Translations under genes and position numbers: made by a program
Shown: piece after piece, positions 17,080 to 25,718 of the stretch
Layout of the letters: every line of letters starts with the position of its first letter
How positions within the stretch are numbered: position 1 is the first letter of the stretch
The notes under the pieces: model-generated
Database searches by the model: none
The model's input: only the letters and a program-made list of their open reading frames with translations
What the model was told of the DNA's origin: nothing
NCBI GenBank assembly: GCA_937896705.1
Contig: CALBOC010000061.1
Coordinates: 1 to 27,820 of the forward strand
Reading direction: 5' to 3'
Length of the DNA: 27,820 nucleotides
From: an uncultured Micrococcaceae bacterium
Lineage (GTDB): Bacteria > Actinomycetota > Actinomycetes > Actinomycetales > Micrococcaceae

Positions 17080-18350
17080 GATGTGGTCTCCTCGGATGGG
17101 GCGTGAATGGCGACGCGGATGGTGTCTACCCGATTTCGTTTGCCGGCCAGTGAGGCAACAGTCAACGTAAGGTTTTCGATCTCGGTAACGGATCCTTCAA
17201 TGGGAATCTTACCCAACGATTTGGCAAACAACCCACCAACGGTATCCACGTCTTCGTCGTCTTCCAAAAAGAGGTTGAATGCCTCGTAGAAATCAGTGAC
17301 CGACATGGACGCGTTGACCAGGTATTCGCCATTGGGCTGTGGGATGACATCGGCAATTTCGGCGTCATCATATTCATCCGAAATTTCACCAACGATCTCT
17401 TCGATCAGGTCTTCCAGGGTGACCAAGCCTGCGGTTCCACCGTATTCATCCACCACGATCGCCGCGTGGATGGCTTCGCTCTGCAGCTCTTGGAGCAAAT
17501 CCCACACCGATTTAGATTCTGGCACGACTCGGATTTCGCGGGCCAGCGCGTTGACTTCATCTTTGGAACCGAGTCGGTAGGTGTGCAGCGCTCGGACGAT
17601 ATCTTTGAGGAAGACAATACCCAAGACATCATCGGGGCTGTCGCCGATCAGTGGGATACGTGAGTAACCGGATTCGATAAAGATTTGGATGGCGGTTTCG
17701 AGGGTCGTGTCTGAATCTAGCCACACCACGTCGGTTCGCGGGACCATGATGGCCCGGACCAACGTGTCATCCATTTCAAATACCGACTGGATCATTTCTG
17801 CTTCGTCGTCTTCTAATACATCGGCTTTTGAGGCTCGTGAGACGTATTCGCGGAAATGTTTTTCTTCCAGGTCGGGCTCATCGCCGGTTTCGTCGTCTGC
17901 TGTCTCGGAGTCTCGGATAAAGAGTCGCGGTATCGGTCCAAGGATGGCCGTCAATAAGCGCACCAACCAGGCGGTCCCTTGGGCTGCCACTTCGTAGTGT
18001 TTGGCACCCAGACGGACCGGGCTGCGCATTGAGCTGAGCAGGGTGATCACAGCCATGACCACAATCCCACCGGCCGCAGCAAGCCAGACGTTATCGACGA
18101 AGAAGTCAATGAAGACCGTAATGAGCACTGCGGTTGAGGCCAGCAGCACGGCGTTCCAAAATCGGACGGCTAACTGATGTTCAGCTAAGCGGTCCATGAT
18201 GGTCAACACCGGGTTGCTGGGGCGTTTGGCCACGATGGCTTCGGCTTCGCGAGTGGACAGGTAATCGAATGCGGTTTCGGCAAAGGATAGTGTCCAAGTT
18301 ATCGCGTAACTCAACAGGGATAGGAGTGCCAGGGTAATCGGTACAGCCAC
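17076..18350 (-). CDS. CNNM/CorC-type membrane protein with CBS domains (hemolysin family)
   Basis: Membrane protein of the CNNM/CorC group, linked in relatives to magnesium or other cation export; the hemolysin label is historical. The product is 424 residues. It has an N-terminal DUF21 domain with several helices (first about 130 residues), then a pair of CBS domains (roughly 195-320, including MVPRTDVVWL and DEYGGTAGLVTLEDLIEEIVGE), then a CorC/HlyC C-terminal domain ending near IHAPSEETTS. The start is GTG at 18350, with GGAG about 10 nt upstream and ybeY ending 5 nt before. It sits between ybeY and era, the common order in actinobacteria. The actual ion or role in this organism is not known. 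Confidence 0.88.
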   Translation of the reverse strand: MAVPITLALLSLLSYAITWTLSFAETAFDYLSTREAEAIVAKRPSNPVLTIMDRLAEHQLAVRFWNAVLLASTAVLITVFIDFFVDNVWLAAAGGIVVMAVITLLSSMRSPVRLGAKHYEVAAQGTAWLVRLLTAILGPIPRLFIRDSETADDETGDEPDLEEKHFREYVSRASKADVLEDDEAEMIQSVFEMDDTLVRAIMVPRTDVVWLDSDTTLETAIQIFIESGYSRIPLIGDSPDDVLGIVFLKDIVRALHTYRLGSKDEVNALAREIRVVPESKSVWDLLQELQSEAIHAAIVVDEYGGTAGLVTLEDLIEEIVGEISDEYDDAEIADVIPQPNGEYLVNASMSVTDFYEAFNLFLEDDEDVDTVGGLFAKSLGKIPIEGSVTEIENLTLTVASLAGKRNRVDTIRVAIHAPSEETTS

Positions 18351-18355
18351 AGTGG

Positions 18356-18832
18356 TTATGCTCCGTCGTTATGCAATTGTGGTGGTGTGTACCCAAGAAA
18401 TTGCTCTAGCAGTTGGTTTTGCATCGTGAACATCTGGTGCTTTTCGTCGTCATCGTGGTGGTCATAGCCCAGTAGATGCAACAGTCCGTGGGTCACCAGG
18501 AGCGCGATTTCATCAGCAACACTGTGTCCGCCACGTTGCGCGTGATCGGTAGCTACTTCTGGACTGATGACGATGTCGCCCAGCAGTCCCTGTGCCGGTT
18601 TGTCCTCGGTTCCGGGGCGCAGTTCATCCATCGGAAAGCTCATCACATCGGTGGGACCATCGAGTCCCATCCATTCTTGATGCAGTTGGCTCATCGCGTC
18701 ATTGTCGACGAATACGATGGCGAGTTCCGCATCGGGTGCGATATTGAGTTCGGCGTACAGATGCTGTCCCAGACTGATGAGACGTTGGATGTCAAAGTTG
18801 TAGGAGGTTTCGTTGAGAACTTCGATGGCCAT
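18356..18832 (-). CDS. ybeY: Endoribonuclease YbeY (rRNA maturation factor)
   Basis: Zinc-dependent single-strand endoribonuclease used in 16S rRNA 3' end maturation and ribosome quality control. The product is 158 residues. The metal motif H-x3-H-x5-H is visible as His115, His119 and His125 in HGLLHLLGYDH. GDIVIS and DVMSFP are the other family signatures. It starts 5 nt after the phoH stop and ends 5 nt before the CorC-family gene, within a tightly packed operon. Confidence 0.96.
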   Translation of the reverse strand: MAIEVLNETSYNFDIQRLISLGQHLYAELNIAPDAELAIVFVDNDAMSQLHQEWMGLDGPTDVMSFPMDELRPGTEDKPAQGLLGDIVISPEVATDHAQRGGHSVADEIALLVTHGLLHLLGYDHHDDDEKHQMFTMQNQLLEQFLGYTPPQLHNDGA

Positions 18833-18837
18833 GATTT

Positions 18838-19827
18838 CTATCGGTTTCGGTTCCTACCGGACCGTTGTGGCCGGGTGGGTTCTGGCTGGTGACGGTCATA
18901 GGCGTCAACGATTTTGGACACCAGGTTGTGACGGACCACATCGGATGATTTCAGTTCGATGATGGCAATATCGTCGATGTCGGATAAGAAGTCCACGGCT
19001 TGCGCCAAGCCCGAGTCGGTGCCCCGAGGCAGGTCAACTTGTGACGCGTCGCCGGTAATGACCATGTGAGAGTTGAAGCCCAGCCGGGTCAGAAACATCT
19101 TCATCTGTTCGGCCGAGGTGTTTTGGGCTTCATCGAGAATAATGAACGCATCGTTCAAAGTGCGACCGCGCATATAGGCCAGCGGAGCAACTTCGATGGT
19201 ACCTACTTCGATTAGGTGCGGGATGGTTTCGGGTTCGACCATTTCGTGGAGGGCATCGTACAGGGGCCGCAAATAGGGGTCGATTTTCTCACTCAGGGTG
19301 CCGGGCAGATACCCCAGCGATTCGCCGGCTTCGACAGCGGGGCGAGTCAGAATAATACGATTCACCTGCCGTGTTTGTAGCGCCTGAACCGCCTTGGCCA
19401 TGGCGAGGTAGGTTTTACCGGTTCCCGCAGGACCGATACCAAATACCACCGTGTGGGTGTTGATGGCATTGACGTAGGCTTTTTGGTTCTCGGTTTTGGG
19501 GCGGATTTTCTTGCCCTGGGCCGAGACAATCATCTCTGACGGCAGACTTGAGGTGTCTTGTTGTTGCAGAGTCCGAACCCCGGCTATGGTGGCTTCGATG
19601 ATTTCGGGACCTACTGTCGTCCCGGCCCTGGCCACGACTTGCAGGTCGTGGACGATTTTGACAACTTCAGCGACGTCTTCCGGTGCGCCTTCAAGTTCGA
19701 GTTGCTGGTCACGTACCAGCAGTTTCATCGTTGGATACACGCCCTCGACGACACGAAGCAGCATGTCTTGTGGGCCAAACGTTTGCACCATATCGGTCTG
19801 GGAGGTGAAGGTGATGGTTTGGCTCAT
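18838..19827 (-). CDS. PhoH family ATPase
   Basis: Cytoplasmic ATPase of the PhoH family, related to the helicase domain of superfamily 1 enzymes and often linked to RNA metabolism; its exact role is unsettled. The product is 329 residues: an N-terminal domain of about 110 residues, Walker A GPAGTGKT at 132-139, Walker B FIILDEAQN at 228-236, and a sensor-like ITGDASQVDLPRG. The C-terminus is Arg/Asn-rich. The ATG at 19827 has no Shine-Dalgarno sequence; GATACT ends 6 nt before it, so a leaderless message is possible. The gene begins a new run after a 122-nt gap from rsmE, suggesting its own promoter, and is followed by ybeY. Confidence 0.93.
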   Translation of the reverse strand: MSQTITFTSQTDMVQTFGPQDMLLRVVEGVYPTMKLLVRDQQLELEGAPEDVAEVVKIVHDLQVVARAGTTVGPEIIEATIAGVRTLQQQDTSSLPSEMIVSAQGKKIRPKTENQKAYVNAINTHTVVFGIGPAGTGKTYLAMAKAVQALQTRQVNRIILTRPAVEAGESLGYLPGTLSEKIDPYLRPLYDALHEMVEPETIPHLIEVGTIEVAPLAYMRGRTLNDAFIILDEAQNTSAEQMKMFLTRLGFNSHMVITGDASQVDLPRGTDSGLAQAVDFLSDIDDIAIIELKSSDVVRHNLVSKIVDAYDRHQPEPTRPQRSGRNRNR

Positions 19828-19854
19828 GCGATGAGTATCGGTTGGTTCTGTCAG

Positions 19855-19895
19855 GTCTACTCCATAAATACGATGTGCTGTGTCACTAGTCTAAG
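19855..19895 (-). promoter_or_regulatory. Possible promoter for phoH-ybeY-corC-era
   Basis: On the minus strand TTAGAC and TATTTA are 18 nt apart in the rsmE-phoH gap. A second possibility is GATACT ending 6 nt before the phoH ATG, which would give a leaderless mRNA. Neither is a strong match. Confidence 0.3.
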
Positions 19896-19949
19896 CGGTG
19901 GTTGCACCCTGGTCTATCTTTCTGATTCACTGCCGGCGACCGAGCAGGA

Positions 19950-20702
19950 TCACCACCGGGCAAGGAAGTGGTTTAACAGGCCGATGGCAACGGGGCCAGC
20001 CGTTGAGGCCCGCATCACGGTGGGACCAAGTTGGACGATACTGCCGCCAGCCTGCTCCACGGCGGCTAACTCTTCTGGCGAGACGCCACCTTCGGGCCCG
20101 ACTACCAAATGTACTTCCGCCGGTGTTTTAGGCAGCGCCATAATCACCTCGCGCATGGTGGACGGGGCGTCTTCGTGCAGCACCATCAGATGGTGGTTGG
20201 CGTTTGGAGCATGGAGGTCGGCGATCCCGGTACCTTCGACCGCAGGCTGGAGCGTTGGAATGTAGGCCCGTCGGGATTGCTGGGCTGCGGCTTGGAGTTT
20301 CGCCTGCCACTTGGCGCGCATTTTCGCTGCTCGTTCCGGCCGAATACGGACGATTGAGCGCTGGGCTTGCCAGGGCGTGATCGCATCGACACCCACCTCT
20401 GTGGCCATTTCTACTGCCATGAGGTCCCGGTCGCCTTTGGCCAGTGCTTGCACCAGGTTGATTCGAACGGCTGGGCCGGGTTGAACTTCGAGCGTCGCAA
20501 CCACGATTGCGGCTGATTGCGGGTCCGCTGATGTGATGGTGCCGTGTGCCAAGGTACCGGCCCCGTCCGACACCATGAGCGGATCGCCCACGCCTAAACG
20601 CTGAGATCGAATCGCATGGGCTGACGTCGCAGCGTCCAGATGGACAAGGTCACCTGGACTTTTGCCGGTAACGTCTGGACTATAGAACAGCGGCAGGGTC
20701 AC
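19950..20702 (-). CDS. rsmE: 16S rRNA (uracil1498-N3)-methyltransferase RsmE
   Basis: SPOUT-class enzyme that methylates U1498 of 16S rRNA using S-adenosylmethionine. The product is 250 residues. An N-terminal PUA-like part is followed by the methyltransferase domain with LVQALAKGDRDL and the knot motif VGPEGGVSPEE near residue 200. The C-terminal LGPTVMRASTA segment completes the cofactor site. The start is a GTG that overlaps the dnaJ stop (GTGA, 3 nt shared with the TGA), so the two are translationally coupled. Confidence 0.95.
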   Translation of the reverse strand: MTLPLFYSPDVTGKSPGDLVHLDAATSAHAIRSQRLGVGDPLMVSDGAGTLAHGTITSADPQSAAIVVATLEVQPGPAVRINLVQALAKGDRDLMAVEMATEVGVDAITPWQAQRSIVRIRPERAAKMRAKWQAKLQAAAQQSRRAYIPTLQPAVEGTGIADLHAPNANHHLMVLHEDAPSTMREVIMALPKTPAEVHLVVGPEGGVSPEELAAVEQAGGSIVQLGPTVMRASTAGPVAIGLLNHFLARW

Positions 20703-21835
20703 GATTCATCGTGGGAGAACATGTTGTCGAATCCGGATTTGAGGCGTGAGAAGAAGCCCCGGGATTCGACTTCCCCATTGGCCACATCTTCGGCACGCAA
20801 TTCGGCAAGTTGCGCTAACAAGTCTCGCTGTTCGTCGGTCAATCGGGTTGGAGTAGCGACGTTGAGGGTGATTTTCATGTCACCGCGGCCATTGCCCTGC
20901 AACCGTTTCGCGCCGAGGTTTTTCAGCGTCACCACGTGGCCCGACTGCGTGCCGGGTTCGATCGTGAAGGCCTGTTCTCCGTCGAAGGTATCCACGGTAA
21001 TTTCGGTACCCAAGGCTGCGGCAGTCATCGGCACGGTCATGGTCGCGTGTAGGTTGTCACCCTGGCGAGTGAAAATGTCATGTTCTCGGACCCGAATTTC
21101 AAGGTAGAGATCGCCGTTGGGGCCACCGGCAACTCCGGCCTCGCCACGACCGGCTAGTTGGATACGGGTACCGTCACGGACACCGGCAGGTACTTTGACA
21201 GTGAAAGAGACCCGTTCGCGGACGCGTCCCTGTCCGGAACATTGACCGCACGGATCGGTAATGACGTCGCCAAAACCGCGACACGTAGGGCAGGTTTCGG
21301 TGGTCATCATGCGACCCAGGATGGAGTCGACGGGACGGGAAATCTGTCCGGCACCACGACACGTCGTACAGGTTTCTGGATGCGTTCCGGGTTCCATTGC
21401 CGAACCGTCACAGCGTTCGCATCGCACCGCTGTTTCGACCTCGATGGTCTTTTCGGTACCGAATACCGCTTCTTCTAAATCGATATGTGTGGCAATGAGG
21501 GCGTCTTGTCCACGACGGGCGCGGGAAGCTGGCCCGCCACCTCCACCGCCACCAAAGAAGGTTTCAAAGATGTCGGAGAAGCCGCCGAATCCGCCGGCAC
21601 CACCAAAGCCTGCTTGGCGGCCATCTTCGTGGCCGGTTGCATCAAAATTGCGACGCTTTGTACTATCCGAGAGAACCTCGTAGGCGTGCGTAACGGCTTT
21701 GAACTGTTCAGAGGCTTCTTCTGAAGGGTTGTGATCCGGGTGCAATTCACGGGCCTTCTTGCGGTAGGCCTTCTTAATTTCTTGTTCTGTGGCGTTACGG
21801 TCAACACCCAGGATCTGGTAATAATCTTGTGCCAC
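20699..21835 (-). CDS. dnaJ: Molecular chaperone DnaJ
   Basis: Hsp40 co-chaperone that stimulates the DnaK ATPase. The product is 378 residues. The J domain (1-70) has the HPD motif at 32-34. A Gly/Phe-rich linker with a long Gly run follows. The zinc region holds four C-x-x-C repeats (CERCDGSA, CTTCRGAG, CPTCRGFG, CGQCSGQG; the first is slightly degenerate), then the substrate-binding domains. It lies 81 nt downstream of hrcA and overlaps rsmE. The dnaK and grpE genes are not here, so this is the hrcA-linked DnaJ (often called DnaJ2) of actinobacteria, expected to be under HrcA control. Confidence 0.96.
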   Translation of the reverse strand: MAQDYYQILGVDRNATEQEIKKAYRKKARELHPDHNPSEEASEQFKAVTHAYEVLSDSTKRRNFDATGHEDGRQAGFGGAGGFGGFSDIFETFFGGGGGGGPASRARRGQDALIATHIDLEEAVFGTEKTIEVETAVRCERCDGSAMEPGTHPETCTTCRGAGQISRPVDSILGRMMTTETCPTCRGFGDVITDPCGQCSGQGRVRERVSFTVKVPAGVRDGTRIQLAGRGEAGVAGGPNGDLYLEIRVREHDIFTRQGDNLHATMTVPMTAAALGTEITVDTFDGEQAFTIEPGTQSGHVVTLKNLGAKRLQGNGRGDMKITLNVATPTRLTDEQRDLLAQLAELRAEDVANGEVESRGFFSRLKSGFDNMFSHDES

Positions 21836-21916
21836 TTGTTGGTCGAGTTCCTTTCAGTTCAAGCCTGCTTGCCTGAAACCGTTACATGGTCGAACGTCTA
21901 TTATCGCGCCTATAGG

Positions 21917-22930
21917 CTAACTTGACAAAATCCGTGATAAGTATCGTGCGATCGCCCGGACCGCCGACATCGTTGAGGGGTAGTCCATACGCGTTGGACC
22001 CACCACGCCGATCTTGGCGGCATCTCCCGGCCCGTACCCGGCGGCCACCACTGAGGTGTCGCCTAGTGAGCCGAAGTTTTCGTCGCCGATACGCACCGAT
22101 ACCCCGTGTGCATCTTGCTCCATCTCAGTCAGCAACTTCAGCAAGACTACTTGTTCTTCCAGGGCTTCAAGAATCGGGCCGATGGAGGAACCGAAATCCT
22201 GCGGTGACCGAGCGAGGTTTGCGGTGCCGGCGAGCATAATACGGTCACGATGGCCTTCTTCTGCTAGCAACTGTAGAGCTCGCCCCAGTACCTCAGCTAA
22301 AGCCTGATCTTCGGGTGGGATCACCCTGTGGATCTGTGTCAGGGCTTTCGTCATCTCGTAGGGGCTGACGTTATCCAGATATTTCATGAATACCTGGGCC
22401 AGAACGTCAAGCCGCTGCTGATCGACGGGTTCGTTGAGATACACCACCCGCTGATCAACCCGACCGGTCGACAGGATCAAGACCGCCAACATCCGGTCTT
22501 CAGATAAGATCACGAACTCCACCCGTCGGATCACAGACGAGTCCATTTGAGGATATTGGACCACGGCAACCTGCCGTGTCAGCTGCGAGAGCACCTGAAC
22601 GGTGGAGGCCATGACGTCGTCGATATCGTCGGCATTATTGAGCAGGGTCGTGACCGCACGGCGTTCGGCAACAGATAATGGCCGAACTTCTGAGATGCGG
22701 TCGACGAAGTATCGATACCCTTTATCCGTGGGGACTCGACCCGAAGAGGTGTGCGGTGCTTCAATCAGGCCGTCATCTTCAAGCGCGGCCATGTCATTGC
22801 GGACCGTTGCCGAGGAAACACCTAGATCGTGGCGCTCCACAAGAGCTTTCGAGCCGACCGGCTCTCGGGAGGCAACATAGTCTTCCACAATGGCTTGTAA
22901 AACTTTCATACGCCGTGGCTGGTCAGTCAT
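21917..22930 (-). CDS. hrcA: Heat-inducible transcriptional repressor HrcA
   Basis: Repressor of heat-shock genes that binds CIRCE operators; its activity depends on GroEL in studied bacteria. The product is 337 residues. An N-terminal winged helix (about 1-85, including SSATVRNDMAALEDDGLI and TSSGRVPTDKGYRYFVD) is followed by a GAF-like middle and a C-terminal dimerisation part. The ATG at 22930 is preceded by GGGAGGGTGG, a strong ribosome binding site. A CIRCE element sits 20 nt upstream, so the gene represses itself. It is followed by dnaJ. Confidence 0.97.
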   Translation of the reverse strand: MTDQPRRMKVLQAIVEDYVASREPVGSKALVERHDLGVSSATVRNDMAALEDDGLIEAPHTSSGRVPTDKGYRYFVDRISEVRPLSVAERRAVTTLLNNADDIDDVMASTVQVLSQLTRQVAVVQYPQMDSSVIRRVEFVILSEDRMLAVLILSTGRVDQRVVYLNEPVDQQRLDVLAQVFMKYLDNVSPYEMTKALTQIHRVIPPEDQALAEVLGRALQLLAEEGHRDRIMLAGTANLARSPQDFGSSIGPILEALEEQVVLLKLLTEMEQDAHGVSVRIGDENFGSLGDTSVVAAGYGPGDAAKIGVVGPTRMDYPSTMSAVRAIARYLSRILSS

Positions 22931-22949
22931 CCACCCTCCCCCAAGATAT

Positions 22950-22976
22950 TTAGCACTGTAGGCAGTTTAGTGCTAA
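22950..22976. promoter_or_regulatory. CIRCE operator (HrcA binding site)
   Basis: TTAGCACTG-N9-TAGTGCTAA, 27 bp, differing from the consensus TTAGCACTC-N9-GAGTGCTAA only in the innermost pair of each arm. It is centred 33 bp from the hrcA start and is the expected site for autoregulation of hrcA-dnaJ. A TAAACT in the minus-strand spacer and right arm could be the -10 of the operon. Confidence 0.93.
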
Positions 22977-23088
22977 TGCTAGCTGGAAACTATCGGGGAT
23001 TACAGAATGACCTGCTGATTCTTCGCTGTGAACTGATCAGCCTTTGATAACCTCAGATGAGCACTCGAACAGAAAGAGATCACACGCA

Positions 23089-23937
23089 ATGAATTGGGAC
23101 CAGTGGGGACCCTCGGGAAGCATCGGACGACCGGCCGTGACCGCCCCGAAAAAAGTGGCAGCTGCCAACGGGTTAGTCGTCGAGGACGCGACCTCGGGTT
23201 TCACCGGGGCGGTCGAGCGCATTGAAAAAGCCGGCGGAGTACACCTCGTGGTATTAGTCGGGCGGCGTGACCAGCGACGGTCTTTCCCATTAGGGCTGGG
23301 CTTTATGATTGATGGCCAGCCCATCGAACTTGTTGTCCCCTCTCCGACCCGTCAGGCAGCCCCGCAACGCACCGCCTCAGGTTCTCGAGCGGTCGGAACG
23401 CAGCGTGCGAAAGTGGCCAAAGCATCACGGATCTGGGTCGAGGGTGTCCACGACGCCGAATTGGTCGAAAAAATTTGGGGCGATGATTTGCGGGTTGAAG
23501 GTGTGGTGGTTGAACCCCTGCACGGCATTGATGATCTTGCCGCGGCCGTGCGCGCGTTCCAGCCAGCGAAACGCCGTCGTCTGGCAATCTTGCTCGATCA
23601 CCTCGTGTCGGGGTCAAAAGAACAACATCTCGCCGCGAAGGCCATGCAAGTTGCTGGTGCCAAGGACAATGTGCTGATCGTCGGTCACCCGTATGTGGAC
23701 ATCTGGCAAGCGGTGAAACCCGAGGTGATTGGGATTCAAGCCTGGCCGAAGATCCCACGTGAGGAGGACTGGAAAACCGGTATGCTTGCCAGATTAGGAC
23801 TCCCCCACGACACTCCGGCGGATATCGGTCGAGGTTGGAAAACCATCCTGGCTCGAGTGAAGAATTTTACTGACCTTGAGCCCGAGCTTTTGGGCAGAGT
23901 TGAGCATATGATTGATTTCGTGACAGTCCACGATTAG
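23089..23937 (+). CDS. DUF3097 family protein with TOPRIM-like core
   Basis: Function unknown; DUF3097 is a conserved actinobacterial family. The product is 282 residues from the ATG at 23089 (MNWDQWGPSG). An ATG 15 codons upstream is open but gives an atypical extension. The N-terminal part (25-85) contains GLVVEDATSGFTGAV. The centre reads RIWVEGVHDAELVEKIWG (Glu118), then VVVEPLHGIDDL, then LAILLDHLVSGSKE (Asp170, Gly174). This resembles the Glu, Gly and D-x-D-x-x-G layout of TOPRIM domains such as RNase M5, though the second Asp is replaced. HPYVDIWQAVKP and DWKTG follow. The TOPRIM comparison is mine from pattern, not a search result. It is divergent from hrcA. Confidence 0.88.
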   Translation: MNWDQWGPSGSIGRPAVTAPKKVAAANGLVVEDATSGFTGAVERIEKAGGVHLVVLVGRRDQRRSFPLGLGFMIDGQPIELVVPSPTRQAAPQRTASGSRAVGTQRAKVAKASRIWVEGVHDAELVEKIWGDDLRVEGVVVEPLHGIDDLAAAVRAFQPAKRRRLAILLDHLVSGSKEQHLAAKAMQVAGAKDNVLIVGHPYVDIWQAVKPEVIGIQAWPKIPREEDWKTGMLARLGLPHDTPADIGRGWKTILARVKNFTDLEPELLGRVEHMIDFVTVHD

Positions 23938-24008
23938 CGGAATAGACCTGGCTCGCCCGTAGATGTCAGGCCACACCCCTAATCAGGTTTAGACTGGTGA
24001 TTGTTTGC

Positions 24009-24014
24009 TATGAT
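24009..24014 (+). promoter_or_regulatory. Extended -10 promoter element for the DUF4870 gene
   Basis: TGC-TATGAT (TG at 24006-24007) matches an extended -10, 45 nt before the proposed GTG start. The -35 is weak, as often seen with extended -10 promoters. Confidence 0.5.
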
Positions 24015-24045
24015 CAGCCGGGTTACTTCCTGCTGAACGAAATGT

Positions 24046-24051
24046 AAAGGA
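24046..24051 (+). promoter_or_regulatory. Ribosome binding site deciding the DUF4870 gene start
   Basis: AAAGGA, 8 nt before GTG at 24060. The ATG at 24051 begins on its last base and cannot use it. Confidence 0.6.
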
Positions 24052-24059
24052 TGCTCGCT

Positions 24060-24449
24060 GTGTCGCAATCCCCTGGCACCTCACAGAATGGCCCCGGTCC
24101 TACCACTCGTGGTCCCCTGACGCCAGCTGAAGATCGCCAATGGGCAACAGTTGCTCACTTTGGTGCGTTCTTGGGATTTGTTCCCTCACTCGTGGTATTC
24201 GTCGTGTTTCGCGATCGCGGACCGTTTTCGGAACAAGAAGCCAAGGAAGCCTTGAACTTCACGTTGCCTCTGACCGTGGTGTCGATCGCCTTTAATATTT
24301 TGGCGTTCTTGCCCGTGATGGGTGCGATCTTCGGTGTGGTTGCGGTATTGATCTGGCTGTTCATGACGATCTCGGGTGTCATTGCGGGTATCGAAGTCAA
24401 TAAAGGACGCCCTTACCGCTATCCGTTCAATCTGCGGATCATTCGCTAA
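24060..24449 (+). CDS. DUF4870 domain membrane protein
   Basis: Small membrane protein of unknown function, 129 residues. A flexible Pro/Gly/Thr-rich N-terminus (about 25) is followed by LTPAEDRQWATVAHFGAFLGFV, typical of DUF4870, then by three to four hydrophobic helices and a short C-terminus (GRPYRYPFNLRIIR). SEQEAKEALNFTL is the conserved family segment between helices. I chose the GTG at 24060 because AAAGGA lies 8 nt upstream; the ATG at 24051 directly abuts that site. It has its own likely promoter after DUF3097 and converges on hemW with a 12-nt gap. Confidence 0.88.
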   Translation: MSQSPGTSQNGPGPTTRGPLTPAEDRQWATVAHFGAFLGFVPSLVVFVVFRDRGPFSEQEAKEALNFTLPLTVVSIAFNILAFLPVMGAIFGVVAVLIWLFMTISGVIAGIEVNKGRPYRYPFNLRIIR

Positions 24450-24461
24450 CCTGAATCGGAG

Positions 24462-25715
24462 CTAGAAACCGGCCAAGCGCCGTGTGATGGCATCATCGAG
24501 GAGACGGCCTCGCAAGGTCGGGACGATCCGGCCTTCTTCCAAAGCGTTGGGGTCAATAAGACCCTGAGTTGCTAACACTTGTGTTTCAGTGAGTGCTTGT
24601 TGTGCGGCCTCTTGGTCTTGGTCCGCTAGAACCGTGATATCGAGTCCCTCAGCTAACCGGACTCCCAGCATGATTTTCTCCAACAGGCGTGCATCTGCAT
24701 CCGGTATTTCATGTCCGATGGCCGGTGAAATATTTTCTAATACCCGAGACGCATAGGCCGCGGGGTGTTTGGCGTTCCACCAACGGAAACCGGCCATGTG
24801 TGAGTGAGCGCCGGGTCCGATCCCCCACCAGTCTTGATCTCGCCAATAGGCAAGGTTATGCTGCGACTGATGGATGCCTTGGTTGGCCGGATCATACGCC
24901 CAGTTTGAGATCTCATACCAGCGGTATCCGGCATCACTGAGCCGTTGTTCGGTAGCAAGATATTTATCAGCCTGGTCGTCGGGATCCGTATTCGGGTACA
25001 CACCGCGCCGGATCTGCGCGGCGAGCTTGGTGCCCTCTTCCACGATCAGTCCATACGCCGAGACGTGGTCTGGTTGAAGTCCCAGGACGGTCTCCAACGA
25101 ACGTTGCCAGTCTTGCAACGATTCTCCCGGGGTACCAAAGATCAGATCTAACGAGAGCTCCAGATCTGCTTCCCGTATCCATCGGGTGGCGGAAACCACA
25201 TTGTCGGGGTTGTGTGTCCGTTCCAATACCTGCAGCACATGAGATACCGATGACTGCATGCCCATGGAAATACGGTTGAACCCACCTGCAGCAAGTTCCT
25301 GCACAACCTGTTGCGTCACGGAATCTGGGTTGGCTTCAGTCGTGACTTCAGCCCCGGGTCGGATACCGAAAAGCTGGCGGGCCCGTTCCAGAATGGCATT
25401 GAGATCTGCTGCGGGCAACAGGGTCGGTGTGCCGCCTCCGAAAAAGACCGAGTGTAACGGAGGCGGGGTGATATCGGATTTGTCGAGAGTATCGGCGGCG
25501 AATTCGAGTTCCTTGATCGCCGTCGACGCGTAGCTGTCGTGTGATGCCCCAGGGCCCAGATCGGGTGAAATGTAGGTGTTGAAGTCGCAATATCCACAGC
25601 GTGACAGACAAAACGGTACGTGGACATATAACGAGAAGGTCCGATCCGTCTCCTGGACTGCTTCGGCCACGAAATCCGGCAGGACCTGGGCGGCGGGAGC
25701 ATCAATGTGATTCAA
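24462..25715 (-). CDS. hemW: Radical SAM heme chaperone HemW
   Basis: Radical SAM protein that binds heme and is thought to insert it into respiratory enzymes; it was formerly annotated as a coproporphyrinogen III oxidase-like protein. The product is 417 residues. The 4Fe-4S ligands are Cys36, Cys40 and Cys43 in CLSRCGYCDF, preceded by VHVPF. GGGTPT and EANPDS are the SAM-site motifs. HNLAYWR is the HemW signature that separates it from HemN. The start is a TTG 3 nt after the lepA stop, without a clear ribosome binding site, so translational coupling is likely. The oxidase and bc1 genes nearby encode heme proteins that could be its clients; this is inference. Confidence 0.94.
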   Translation of the reverse strand: MNHIDAPAAQVLPDFVAEAVQETDRTFSLYVHVPFCLSRCGYCDFNTYISPDLGPGASHDSYASTAIKELEFAADTLDKSDITPPPLHSVFFGGGTPTLLPAADLNAILERARQLFGIRPGAEVTTEANPDSVTQQVVQELAAGGFNRISMGMQSSVSHVLQVLERTHNPDNVVSATRWIREADLELSLDLIFGTPGESLQDWQRSLETVLGLQPDHVSAYGLIVEEGTKLAAQIRRGVYPNTDPDDQADKYLATEQRLSDAGYRWYEISNWAYDPANQGIHQSQHNLAYWRDQDWWGIGPGAHSHMAGFRWWNAKHPAAYASRVLENISPAIGHEIPDADARLLEKIMLGVRLAEGLDITVLADQDQEAAQQALTETQVLATQGLIDPNALEEGRIVPTLRGRLLDDAITRRLAGF

Positions 25716-25718
25716 GGG

